Assembly (NCBI GenBank): GCA_021647905.1
Contig: JAKITW010000010.1
Location: 1 to 54,449, forward strand
DNA: 54,449 bases
Direction: 5' to 3'
DNA from: Desulfobacterales bacterium
GTDB lineage: Bacteria; Desulfobacterota; Desulfobulbia; Desulfobulbales; BM004
Shown here in pieces: positions 8,243 to 19,042 of this stretch; the first letter of the stretch is position 1; each line of letters opens with the position of its first letter. The position numbers were made by a program, and so were the translations under genes. The notes beneath the pieces were generated by a model. It was not told where the DNA came from. It saw nothing but the letters and a program-made list of their open reading frames with translations, and made no database searches.

Positions 8243-8343
8243 GATGAACTCGTAACAACCCGAAAGGCTTCAAATGCCACCCAATAAAATCAACAAGTTA
8301 CAAGAGGAATCACGTCCGTCGAGCGGGTTGTTGCGAGACCGAC
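8243..8343 (+). repeat. 101-bp MITE-like element, copy 1
   Basis: One of three near-identical copies (others at 13710-13810 and 21082-21182). The ends form an inverted repeat centred on CTCGTAACAACCCG (left) and CGGGTTGTTGCGAG (right), 13 of 14 pairing. It is flanked by AAAGTT at 8237-8242 and again at 8344-8349, a perfect 6-bp direct repeat that looks like a target duplication. The left repeat overlaps the alr stop codon. No coding capacity. Confidence 0.85.
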
Positions 8344-8369
8344 AAAGTTAACAGGATTGGAAAGAGTTA

Positions 8370-10028
8370 ATGATCAAGGCACAGGTTAAGGAATTACTGG
8401 ATACATGTTTTGCCCGGGGCGTGGCCCGGGGATTGTGGAGCGAGGCCGCGTCCGGCTCCTATAGTCTGGAGCTGCCCCGGCATGAGGCGCACGGCGATTT
8501 TTCCACCAACATGGCCATGGTCATTGCCGGCCGGGACAGGAAGAATCCCCGGCAGGTGGCGGAGCAGCTTAAAACATTGCTGGAGGAGGATAGCTCTTTG
8601 CTCGACCGGCTGGAGGTGGCTGGTCCCGGCTTTGTCAACCTCTTTGTCAAGGACGAGGCATGCCAGGCGGTGTTGCCCGCGCTCATTGAGCAGGGCCGGG
8701 ATTACGGACTGTCCGACATCGGTCAAGGGCGCAAGGTGCTGGTGGAGTTTGTCAGCGCCAACCCCACCGGGCCGCTGTCAGTGGGCCATGGCCGGCAGGC
8801 GATTCTGGGCGATGCCATTGCCCGGCTCCTGGCGGCCACTGGTCACAGGGTGACCCGGGAGTACTATTACAACAACGCCGGCCGGCAGATGCGGGTGCTG
8901 GGCGAATCCTGCCGGGCCCGCTACCTGGAGGCCCTGGGCCTGGAGTCTTGCTTTCCCGAGGACGGGTACCAGGGTGACTATATCCGGGAGATCGCCGCCG
9001 GGCTGGTCCGGGACAAGGGCGATTCGCTCAAGGATTGTCAGGAGGTGGAGCCGTTCAAGGAGGCGGCGGAAAAGGCGATTTTTGCCGATATCAGCGCCAC
9101 CTTGGAGCGGTTCGGCATCTGTTTCGACAACTACTACAACGAGCGTTCGCTGTACGAAAAGGGGCTGGTGGATGACGTAGTCGCCTGCCTGCGGCAAAAG
9201 GGGCTGGTCTACGATCATGACGGCGCGGTCTGGTTCAAGACCACTGAGTTCGGCATGGATAAGGACCGGGTGATCATCAAGTCCAGCGGCGAGCCTACCT
9301 ACCGGCTGCCGGATATTGCCTATCATCGCGAGAAGTTCAGGCGCGGTTTTGACTGGCTGGTGGATATCTTCGGCTCTGATCATATCGGCACGGTGCCCGA
9401 TGTGCTGGCCGGGGTGCGGGCCCTGGGCTATGACGATTCCAGGGTCTCGGTGGTGATCCACCAGTTCGTCACCCTGACCCGGCACGGCAAACAGGTGAAG
9501 ATGTCCACCCGCAAGGCGACCTTTGTCACGGTGGACGAACTGTTGGACGAGGTGGGCCCGGACGTGGCCCGGTTCATCTTTCTGACCCGCAAGGCGGACA
9601 GCCAGCTGGAGTTCGATCTTAACCTGGCAGCCAGGGAGAGCCAGGAGAACCCGGTATATTATGTCCAGTATGCCAATGCCCGGCTGGCCAGCATCCGTAA
9701 ACAGGCGGCAGCCAGGGGGGTGGACCGTGGTCCCCTGGCCGACACGGACCTGACCCTTCTCTCCCTGCCTGCCGAACGGAAGATGCTCAAGAGCATGGCC
9801 GGGTATGCGGACCTGGTGGAGAGCGCGGCCCTGGCCCTGGAGCCGCATCGGATTATATTTTTTCTGATCGACCTTGCCGGGCAATTCCACAGTTACTACA
9901 ATCAACATAAGGTGATCTCCGACGACCCGGAGCTTACCCGGGCCCGTCTCTGGCTGGCCCACGGGCTGCAGCAGGTGTTCAGCAACGGCCTGCGGGTGGT
10001 GGGGTTGTCGGCGCCGGAGAGGATGTAG
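8370..10028 (+). CDS. argS: Arginyl-tRNA synthetase
   Basis: ArgS, 552 residues, is a class I aminoacyl-tRNA synthetase. The N-terminal Add1 tRNA-recognition domain spans about 1-110. The HIGH-type signature is in SANPTGPLSVGHGRQA. The KMSK-equivalent is KMSTRKATF. The C-terminal DALR anticodon-binding domain includes EHRIIFFL-like helices and ends LRVVGLSAPERM. Length is standard. The start follows the 101-bp repeat by 26 bp; GGAAAGAG lies upstream. It is followed by a heptamer-repeat array and a short ORF in the place where related bacteria often carry a SPOR-domain gene. Confidence 0.97.
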   Translation: MIKAQVKELLDTCFARGVARGLWSEAASGSYSLELPRHEAHGDFSTNMAMVIAGRDRKNPRQVAEQLKTLLEEDSSLLDRLEVAGPGFVNLFVKDEACQAVLPALIEQGRDYGLSDIGQGRKVLVEFVSANPTGPLSVGHGRQAILGDAIARLLAATGHRVTREYYYNNAGRQMRVLGESCRARYLEALGLESCFPEDGYQGDYIREIAAGLVRDKGDSLKDCQEVEPFKEAAEKAIFADISATLERFGICFDNYYNERSLYEKGLVDDVVACLRQKGLVYDHDGAVWFKTTEFGMDKDRVIIKSSGEPTYRLPDIAYHREKFRRGFDWLVDIFGSDHIGTVPDVLAGVRALGYDDSRVSVVIHQFVTLTRHGKQVKMSTRKATFVTVDELLDEVGPDVARFIFLTRKADSQLEFDLNLAARESQENPVYYVQYANARLASIRKQAAARGVDRGPLADTDLTLLSLPAERKMLKSMAGYADLVESAALALEPHRIIFFLIDLAGQFHSYYNQHKVISDDPELTRARLWLAHGLQQVFSNGLRVVGLSAPERM

Positions 10029-10029
10029 T

Positions 10030-10240
10030 CCAGAGGACAGAGGACAGAGGACAGAAGACGAGAGACGGAAGACGAGAGACGAGAGACGGAAGACAGAGGA
10101 CAGAGGACAGAGGACGGAAAAGACAGTGGGCAGTAGGCGGTAACAAAGATGGAGCAGTGAGCGTGGTCCGAATATAATATTCTCTGCACCCTGCACCCTG
10201 CACCCTGCACCCTGCACCCTGCACCCTGCACCCTGCACTC
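10030..10240 (+). repeat. Two heptamer tandem arrays (AGAGGAC and CTGCACC types)
   Basis: From 10030 to about 10117 the sequence consists of degenerate 7-bp units such as AGAGGAC, GAGAGAC and GAAGACG. From 10184 to 10232 there are seven perfect tandem copies of CTGCACC, then two decayed units. An unrelated spacer of about 65 bp separates the arrays. They fill the argS-10266 gap. The 7-bp period resembles STRR sequences of cyanobacteria. There are no CRISPR-type spacers. Confidence 0.9.
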
Positions 10241-10265
10241 AGCACCAGGATAACGGACAACCCCC

Positions 10266-10619
10266 ATGGCCGCCCGCAAGCGAAAAAAGAAAAAGCCCCT
10301 GGTCCGGTTCGAGCTGACCCTCCTGGGCCTGGTGGGGCTCGGGGTGGTCTGTTTCTGTATCTTCCTGTGGATGTTCCTGCTGGGTATCTGGGTGGGCCAG
10401 TCGGTGCTGCAGTCGGCCGCGGCCGACCCGGTTGGGGTCCCTGCCGTTGTCCGGTCGGTCCGGTCCTGTCCCGGGATGGTTTCGGCCCCATCGGCCGGGC
10501 CGGCAACCCTTGACCGGCACAGGGCTCCGGAGTATAGTGGCTGCCGTTTGCCGCCCCTGTTTTATCTCTGTTTGCAGATGAAGGAACCGACCCGAACCTT
10601 AGGAATTACAGGATGCTGA
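10266..10619 (+). CDS. Short single-pass membrane ORF after argS, possibly a truncated SPOR-domain protein
   Basis: A 117-residue ORF. A very basic start (MAARKRKKKKPL) is followed by one strong transmembrane helix at about 18-44 (including CIFLWMFLLGIWVGQ). In several deltaproteobacteria a gene just after argS encodes such an N-terminal anchor followed by a periplasmic SPOR domain of more than 200 residues. Here the sequence after the helix is low-complexity and ends after about 70 residues, overlapping the next start codon. I see no SPOR domain in any frame up to 10612. It may be a decayed gene or a small anchor-only protein. Confidence 0.5.
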   Translation: MAARKRKKKKPLVRFELTLLGLVGLGVVCFCIFLWMFLLGIWVGQSVLQSAAADPVGVPAVVRSVRSCPGMVSAPSAGPATLDRHRAPEYSGCRLPPLFYLCLQMKEPTRTLGITGC

Positions 10620-11110
10620 TCCGAGACGCCCGGATGGGCGATGTAAAAAATATCTATAACCTGCTGCAGCATTTTGCCGCCCAGGACCTGTTGCTGGGTC
10701 GCTCCCTGAGCGTACTCTATGACCAGCTCCGGGACTTCAAGGTTGCGGTGGTCAATGAAGATAAGGGCTCCGGAGAGGAACGTCTGGCCGGGATCTGCGC
10801 CCTGCATATCAGTTGGGAGGATCTGGCCGAGATCCGTTCCCTGGCCATTGGCGAGGAGTTCCAGGGGGCCGGTATCGGCCGGCAGCTGGTGGAGGTCTGC
10901 TGGCAGGAGGCCCTTGATTTTGGAATCAACCGGGTGTTTACCCTGACCTATCAGCCGGATTTTTTCCGGAAGCTCGGTTTCAAGGATATTGACAAGGGTG
11001 AACTGCCCCATAAGGTCTGGAGCGATTGTGTTCAATGTTCCAAATTTCCGGACTGTAACGAGGAGGCCCTGATCCGGGTCCATCCGGCAGCGGCGGGGCA
11101 AGCGGGATAA
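10613..11110 (+). CDS. ArgA-like N-acetyltransferase (short N-acetylglutamate synthase)
   Basis: A 165-residue GNAT protein. The acetyl-CoA loop is in RSLAIGEEFQGAGIGRQLVE, and the substrate region ends with KVWSDCVQCSKFPDCNEEAL. That Cys-containing tail is typical of single-domain N-acetylglutamate synthases annotated as ArgA-like in deltaproteobacteria, which make the first intermediate of arginine synthesis from glutamate and acetyl-CoA. The amino-acid-kinase domain of classical ArgA is absent. argJ lies 2.7 kb downstream, beyond secA, which supports an arginine role. Its ATG overlaps the end of the preceding ORF. Confidence 0.8.
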   Translation: MLIRDARMGDVKNIYNLLQHFAAQDLLLGRSLSVLYDQLRDFKVAVVNEDKGSGEERLAGICALHISWEDLAEIRSLAIGEEFQGAGIGRQLVEVCWQEALDFGINRVFTLTYQPDFFRKLGFKDIDKGELPHKVWSDCVQCSKFPDCNEEALIRVHPAAAGQAG

Positions 11111-11171
11111 TTGTCCTGTTTTCACGGTGTAGCGTAAAAAAAATCCGCCTGGCGGAGGAGAGATAAATTCG

Positions 11172-13709
<2,538 letters not shown>

Positions 13710-13810
13710 GATGAACTCGTAACAACCCGAAAGGTTTCAAATGCCACCCAATAAAATCAACAAGTTACAAGATGAATCACGTCCGTCGAGCGGGTTGTTG
13801 CGAGACCGAC
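13710..13810 (+). repeat. 101-bp MITE-like element, copy 2
   Basis: Nearly identical to the copy at 8243. It is flanked by AAATAA on both sides (13704-13709, which includes the secA stop TAA, and 13811-13816), a perfect direct repeat. It follows the secA stop with no gap and precedes argJ by 25 bp. Confidence 0.88.
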
Positions 13811-13835
13811 AAATAATGTCCCTACAGAAGACTCG

Positions 13836-15029
13836 ATGATTATTATAAAAGGGTTTTCATATGCCGCTATCATGGCCGGGATCCGCAACGGCAAAAAGGC
13901 CCGGCTGGACCTGGGGCTTATTTTCTGCGACAGCCCGGCCGTTGCCGCCGGGCTGTTCACCACCAACCGGGTGGCGGCCGCGCCGGTGCTTCTGGGCCGG
14001 AGGCATCTCCGCTCCGGCCGGGCCCAGGCCGTCCTGGTCAACAGCGGCATTGCCAATGCCTGCACCGGTGAGCCGGGCCTGGCCGCGGCCCGGGCCTGCG
14101 GCCGGTCGGCGGCCGCGGCCCTGGGTATTGCCGAGGAACTGGTCCAGGTATCGTCCACCGGGGTGATCGGCGAGCAGCTGGACCCGGCCCGGTTCGAGGC
14201 GGCCATGCCCGCATTGGTCGAGAACCTGGCCCCGGACAAGGGCGATGATGTGGCCCGGGCGATGATGACCACTGATACCGTGGCCAAGACCGCTGGCCGG
14301 GAACTGGTTACAGGCGGCCGGACGATAAGGATATTCGGCATGGCCAAGGGCGCCGGGATGATCATGCCGGACATGGCCACCATGCTCTGTTTTGTGATGA
14401 CCGACGCGGCGATCACCGCGGATGCGCTCAATCAACTGCTCCGGCGCGGGGTGGACCAGTCCTTTAACAAAATCACCGTGGACGGCGATACCAGCACCAA
14501 TGACACGGTGCTGATCCTGGCCAACGGCCGGGCCAATAACCCGGAGATCCGGGATGCCGGTTCCGAGGGCGGCCGGGCCTTTGGTATTGCCTTAAACGAG
14601 TTGCTCCGCGACCTGGCCCTGCAGATCGTGGCTGACGGCGAAGGCGCCACCAAACTGGTCACCATCCGGGTGCAGGGTGCAATTGACAATACGGACGCGG
14701 AAAAAGGGGCCCGGAGCATTGGTAACTCGGCCCTGGTCAAGACCGCTTTTTTCGGCGAAGACGCCAACTGGGGCCGGATCATCGGCGCCCTGGGCCGGGC
14801 CGGGATCGAACTGGACCAGAACCGGGTCTCCATGGCCTTTGACGATGTACCGATGGTCAAGGACGGGCTTGGTCTGGGACCGGAGCAGGAGGCCGCGGCC
14901 ACCGCGGTGCTCAAGCAGAAAAAATTCACGGTGACCATCGATCTGGGGCTCGGCCCGGGGAACTGCGAGATCCATACCTGTGATCTCTCCCTGGACTACG
15001 TCAGGATCAATGCCGATTACCGGACCTGA
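13836..15029 (+). CDS. argJ: Bifunctional ornithine acetyltransferase/N-acetylglutamate synthase
   Basis: ArgJ, 397 residues, transfers acetyl from N-acetylornithine to glutamate in the cyclic arginine pathway. It self-cleaves before a nucleophilic Thr in the motif KGAGMIMPDMATML; here the Thr is residue 182, giving alpha and beta chains. TVDGDTSTNDTVLILANG is the other conserved block. The C terminus (YVRINADYRT) is intact. The upstream ArgA-like GNAT (10613) suggests this organism may use both acetylation routes, or that ArgJ is mainly the recycling enzyme. Convergent with the ABC permease gene, only 7 bp apart. Confidence 0.97.
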   Translation: MIIIKGFSYAAIMAGIRNGKKARLDLGLIFCDSPAVAAGLFTTNRVAAAPVLLGRRHLRSGRAQAVLVNSGIANACTGEPGLAAARACGRSAAAALGIAEELVQVSSTGVIGEQLDPARFEAAMPALVENLAPDKGDDVARAMMTTDTVAKTAGRELVTGGRTIRIFGMAKGAGMIMPDMATMLCFVMTDAAITADALNQLLRRGVDQSFNKITVDGDTSTNDTVLILANGRANNPEIRDAGSEGGRAFGIALNELLRDLALQIVADGEGATKLVTIRVQGAIDNTDAEKGARSIGNSALVKTAFFGEDANWGRIIGALGRAGIELDQNRVSMAFDDVPMVKDGLGLGPEQEAAATAVLKQKKFTVTIDLGLGPGNCEIHTCDLSLDYVRINADYRT

Positions 15030-15036
15030 TCTTCCG

Positions 15037-16707
15037 TCACCCCGATTCCTCCAGCCTTTTTATCCCCTTTTGCAGAACAAATAAGGCCAGGCCCACGGCC
15101 AGAAATATGGAGCCGCCGATCCAGGCAACGAGCAGCAGCAGGTCCCGGGCCCGGAACATGGAGCCGGCCAGGCCGGCGGTTACCAGCCGATAGGTGGGCA
15201 GGGCGCCCAGCAGGATAATCAGCAAGATAAAGGCCAGGGCGGTGAATAAAAAGAGGATCGCGCCCATGCCTCCCAGGGCCGCGGCCCGGTTTTCCGCCTT
15301 GAAGTCGGCGTACAGCGAGCCAAACCCCAGGGCCAGGGCCACCAGGGTCCAGGTGATCACCAGGCCGCTGGCCAGACAGATCCAGGCCATCGGTCCCTTG
15401 ATCTTGAGCAGCTGGTTGGAAGCGGCGAGCAGCAGCAGGGCGAGCCCGGTAAAGGGGATCACATAAAAAAAATACTTGGCCAGCAGATAACGCCGCATCG
15501 ACAAGGGGGCGGCCCGGATCAGGTAGAAGGAGCCGCCCTCGGCCCCCACCGAGGGGTAGACGAACCGGGCCGACAGCGAGGCCACCACAAAGCCGGTCAG
15601 GCCGATGTTGAGAAAGGCGATCAGGTTGGCGATATACTCCTCCCTGATCGGGGCGCGGTCCAGGGGCAGCAGCTTGAAGTTGTAGAGATAGACCACGATC
15701 AGGGCGGCGATCATGAAGAGTTGGGACCATTCGGCCGAGTCGCGCAGGAACAGCTTGCTCTCCTTGCGGAATATCCAGCGCCAGACCGCTGGCCGGTATC
15801 GGCCCGGTGCCGGGAAGCTGCGAAAACCGCCGAACGATTCCTGGGACTTGGAATAGCCGGAAAAGAACCAGCGGCCCATGGCCCACTCGCCGATGAAGAA
15901 CAGGGCCGGGGGGGTGAAGACCAGCAGGGCCGTCAGCAGCCAGTCGACCTCCCGGTCGAGGAGATAGAGGGAGAGCAGGTTGGCGGCCCAGGCCGCCGGG
16001 AGGTAGGGCGCGGCCGGGTTGGCGATCGAGGCGAGATAGTCGAGGAAATGGGCGTACTTGTCCGGGTTGACCAGGTCCTCGGGCCGGAGCAGGCGGAACA
16101 TCACATAGATGAAGATGCCGAAACAGAGGGATAGATAGAAGATGATATCCTTGGTGCGCCGGGCTGGAAACAGGTTGACCAGGACCACGGTCAGGGCCAT
16201 GCCCAGGGCCGAGGCAATGGCCGCGGTGGCGACCACTGCCAGGAGCATCAAGGGTGCGTACAGTACCCCGGCGTGGAAGACCCGGCCGTAGGCGGCAAAG
16301 ATCGGCAGGGAAAAGATGACCATCATCCAGGAGGTGTAGACGGTGGTGGTGAGATAGCGCATGAAATAGAGTTCTTCCGGGGTGACCGGCGCCGCGCCGA
16401 CGATTTCATTGTCCTGGGACAGGAACAGGGTGGAGACCGCCGAGACCATGCAGGAGAAGATCAGCATCGCAAACACGGTGATCCAGGCCATCTGGAATAT
16501 CTTCAGGCTGAGGATGATCCCCAACTCGTTCTGGGAGTGGAAATAGGTCACCACCCGGACCGCGGTCAGGTAGAGGGCCAGGCAGACGGCCAGCCCGGTC
16601 GCCAGGGCGAGGATGGTGCGCAGGGGCAGGGTGTTGCCGGGAAAGAAGCGGTTGCAGAGGCCACGGCCAAAGGGCAGCAGCAGGCTGGTCCTGGGAGAGG
16701 CCATCAT
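15037..16707 (-). CDS. ABC-2-type transporter permease
   Basis: A 556-residue polytopic membrane protein with about twelve hydrophobic helices (for example TILALATGLAVCLALYLT near the start and AWIGGSIFLAVGLALFVL at the end). The start is the first ATG of an ATGATG pair that overlaps the ATPase stop by 4 bp (ATGA), so the two genes are translationally coupled. It has the layout of the putative ABC exporter permeases with two fused halves. The substrate is unknown. It is the last gene of a minus-strand run that includes a transglutaminase-like protein. Confidence 0.85.
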   Translation of the reverse strand: MMASPRTSLLLPFGRGLCNRFFPGNTLPLRTILALATGLAVCLALYLTAVRVVTYFHSQNELGIILSLKIFQMAWITVFAMLIFSCMVSAVSTLFLSQDNEIVGAAPVTPEELYFMRYLTTTVYTSWMMVIFSLPIFAAYGRVFHAGVLYAPLMLLAVVATAAIASALGMALTVVLVNLFPARRTKDIIFYLSLCFGIFIYVMFRLLRPEDLVNPDKYAHFLDYLASIANPAAPYLPAAWAANLLSLYLLDREVDWLLTALLVFTPPALFFIGEWAMGRWFFSGYSKSQESFGGFRSFPAPGRYRPAVWRWIFRKESKLFLRDSAEWSQLFMIAALIVVYLYNFKLLPLDRAPIREEYIANLIAFLNIGLTGFVVASLSARFVYPSVGAEGGSFYLIRAAPLSMRRYLLAKYFFYVIPFTGLALLLLAASNQLLKIKGPMAWICLASGLVITWTLVALALGFGSLYADFKAENRAAALGGMGAILFLFTALAFILLIILLGALPTYRLVTAGLAGSMFRARDLLLLVAWIGGSIFLAVGLALFVLQKGIKRLEESG

Positions 16708-17510
16708 TGTTCTCCGGAATTCTGTTGATTCATGGCCCGCAGGGCATTGACCACCTCCCGCACATCGTAGACCCCGGTCAGTTCCAGGAAGATCTCTTCC
16801 AGGTCGCTTTCCTCCATCCGGGCCTCTTGACGCAGGGTTGCCAGGTTGCCGACGATCCGGAGGGCGCTGTTGACGATGATCCCGATCCGGTCGCAAAGCT
16901 CTTCGGCGATCTCCAGGGAATGGGTGGAAAGGAAGATGGCGGTGCCGGCCCGGGCCCGGGCCCTGAAGAGTTCCTTGACGATCCGGGCGCTTTTGGGGTC
17001 CAGCCCGACCATCGGCTCGTCAACGATGATGATCGGCGGGTCGAGCATCAGGATGCTGGCCATGATCAGTTTCTGCCGCATGCCGTGGGAATAGCTTTCA
17101 ATAAGCTGGTGCCGCCGGTCGCTGAGCCCGAACAGGTCGAGGAGATGGACGGAGTTGGCGTTGAAGGCGGCCGGCTTCAGGCGATAGAGGCTGGCGATGA
17201 ACTGGAGATACTCGATGCCGGTGAGCTTTTCGTAGAGATAGGGGCGGTCCGGGATGTAGCCGGTAACCTGCTTGCAGGCAACCGGCTCCCGGGCCAGGTC
17301 GCGGCCGTTGATCCGGATCCGGCCGGAACTGGGCTTGAGCAACCCGGCGAGCATCTTGATGGTGGTGGTCTTGCCGGCCCCGTTCGGTCCGAGAAAGCCG
17401 AAGATCTCCCCGGCCCGGATTTGCAGGGAAAGGTCGTCCACGGCGGTAAAGGCGCCGAACCGCTTGCTGAGTCGTTCCATTTCGATCATCGGCCTGGCTT
17501 CGGCAGTCAC
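16704..17510 (-). CDS. ABC transporter ATP-binding protein
   Basis: A 268-residue ABC ATPase of the ABC-2 exporter class. Walker A is GPNGAGKTTT (about 39-48), the signature is SYSHGMRQK, and Walker B is IIIVDEPMVGLDP, followed by the H-loop in LSTHSLE. The C-terminal 50 residues form a short helical tail. It overlaps the permease gene by 4 bp and follows the transglutaminase-like gene by 15 bp. Together they make an inner-membrane exporter of unknown substrate. Confidence 0.93.
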   Translation of the reverse strand: MTAEARPMIEMERLSKRFGAFTAVDDLSLQIRAGEIFGFLGPNGAGKTTTIKMLAGLLKPSSGRIRINGRDLAREPVACKQVTGYIPDRPYLYEKLTGIEYLQFIASLYRLKPAAFNANSVHLLDLFGLSDRRHQLIESYSHGMRQKLIMASILMLDPPIIIVDEPMVGLDPKSARIVKELFRARARAGTAIFLSTHSLEIAEELCDRIGIIVNSALRIVGNLATLRQEARMEESDLEEIFLELTGVYDVREVVNALRAMNQQNSGEQ

Positions 17511-17525
17511 GAGATATCCTCCGGT

Positions 17526-19016
17526 TCAGGGGCCGGCGGGCCGGGCAGCCCCGGTGGAGAGCAGCGGTTGGTCCACGACCTCAATGGAGAGTCGGCCCAA
17601 CAGGGCGCCGATTCGAATCATCTCCCTGGTCTCGCCCTGGATGAACTTGATATGGGTGATATCGGCCGGCAGTTGATCGCGGGTGGTGTCCAGGCTGATC
17701 CAGCGATTGTCAAGACAGACCTCGTTCCAGGCATGGTAGTAAAACGCCCCCTGGTGGAAGACCACCCCGGCAACAACCCGGCAGGGGATCCCGGCCCCGC
17801 GGGCCAGGGCCGCGAACAGGGCCGCGTGTTCGTTGCAGTCTCCCCGGCGGGTATGAAAGGTGGTTAGCGCGTCGGGGATTCCGAGAACCGGCCGTTTTTC
17901 CAGGTTGGTAAAGACCCAGCTGGCCAGGGCCCGGACCTTGGCCAGGGGGGTGGCCGCGGCAGCGGTGGTTTCACGGACCAGCTTGTTGAGGGCCGCGTTT
18001 TTCGACTGGATGTAGGGGGTGGCGGCCAGTTCCGCATCCGCGTCTGCGCAGACCTCGGCATCCTCTGCCGGCAGATCCTCCAGGGTCACGGTGACGATAT
18101 CGTTGGTCACTCGCTGCCGGTCCTGGTTCAGATCGAAATCGTTGTCAGCCGGCATGGTCAGGCGAAAGCTCAGGCTGGTTCGCTGGTCAAGTTCCGGCAT
18201 GGTGCCGGTCAAGGGCACGGAAACCGAACTGAGCAGTTCCTTGCCCTTGTGAACAAGGTCAGTGGCCTTGAACTCCGGTTCGGCCAGGAAGACGAACCCG
18301 GCCGGCGATTCCTCCTTGATCAGCTTGCCCGCATCGTTGAGCCAGCTGTTGAAAAAGAGTCCGGAAAAAGATTCGGTAAAACGATGCAGGTTGTGGACCC
18401 GTCCGTTGATCAGCACCTTTTCCCGGCCCTGGTATTCAATCACCGAGTTCTGACCGGACAGGGTCATGGGATCGAAGTAGGGCACCCTGCGCCGGTCGCC
18501 CGGCTTGAGGTCCCGGGTGAGGAGATAGCCGCGCTGACTGGTGGAAAGAAAGGGCGGCTCGGCCAGGCGGATGACCTCTTTTATGGTCTCCTTGCCACTG
18601 GTCAGCTCGAAGCGGACCTCCCGGCCCCGGACCGTGCCCCGGGCATCCATCCGGTAAAAGGGGGAGTCAAGATGAAAGGTAAAACTCCGCAGGAGGAGGT
18701 CGTTGGCGAGTTCGGCGGTGACCGTCATCCTGACCGGATGGATCTGGTCAAGGATGTTCAGCCGGAGCAGGGCCTCCTGGGAGAGAATCAGGGTGTCCGG
18801 TCCGGCGGGGTGGAGCCGGTTTTTGACATAACCGATCCGTTGGCCCTGGAAGTAGACCCCGAGAAAACTCTCCTCCCGTCCCTGTTGGATGACCCGGGCC
18901 TCGCGCAGGTCCAGGGTCTTGATGAAATAATCCCGTTTGAGCAGGGCGACCAGTAAAACGACCCAGATGATCAGCAGCACGATCCGGGCAATCTTGGCAA
19001 CAGGGCGAATGGACAT
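17526..19016 (-). CDS. Membrane-anchored transglutaminase-like protein
   Basis: A 496-residue protein. One N-terminal transmembrane helix (about 9-26) is followed by a large extracytoplasmic region rich in beta structure and a C-terminal transglutaminase-like domain. The catalytic triad is visible: Cys in TRRGDCNEHAALF, His in YYHAWNEV and Asp in WISLDTTRDQ. Such domains can act as proteases or amidases as well as cross-linkers, so activity is uncertain. It sits just upstream of the ABC exporter genes, suggesting that the substrate is a secreted or envelope peptide or protein. The universal stress protein gene ends 26 bp upstream. Confidence 0.85.
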   Translation of the reverse strand: MSIRPVAKIARIVLLIIWVVLLVALLKRDYFIKTLDLREARVIQQGREESFLGVYFQGQRIGYVKNRLHPAGPDTLILSQEALLRLNILDQIHPVRMTVTAELANDLLLRSFTFHLDSPFYRMDARGTVRGREVRFELTSGKETIKEVIRLAEPPFLSTSQRGYLLTRDLKPGDRRRVPYFDPMTLSGQNSVIEYQGREKVLINGRVHNLHRFTESFSGLFFNSWLNDAGKLIKEESPAGFVFLAEPEFKATDLVHKGKELLSSVSVPLTGTMPELDQRTSLSFRLTMPADNDFDLNQDRQRVTNDIVTVTLEDLPAEDAEVCADADAELAATPYIQSKNAALNKLVRETTAAAATPLAKVRALASWVFTNLEKRPVLGIPDALTTFHTRRGDCNEHAALFAALARGAGIPCRVVAGVVFHQGAFYYHAWNEVCLDNRWISLDTTRDQLPADITHIKFIQGETREMIRIGALLGRLSIEVVDQPLLSTGAARPAGP

Positions 19017-19042
19017 TGATACCTTGCTGGTTTGTCAGGGGA

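Noticed and set aside
8778-10238. A 486-codon open frame antisense to argS, running through the heptamer arrays
   Set aside because: Repetitive N terminus from tandem repeats and antisense composition; argS on the other strand is unambiguous.
10184-10240. CRISPR array
   Set aside because: Units are 7 bp with no spacers and no cas genes nearby.
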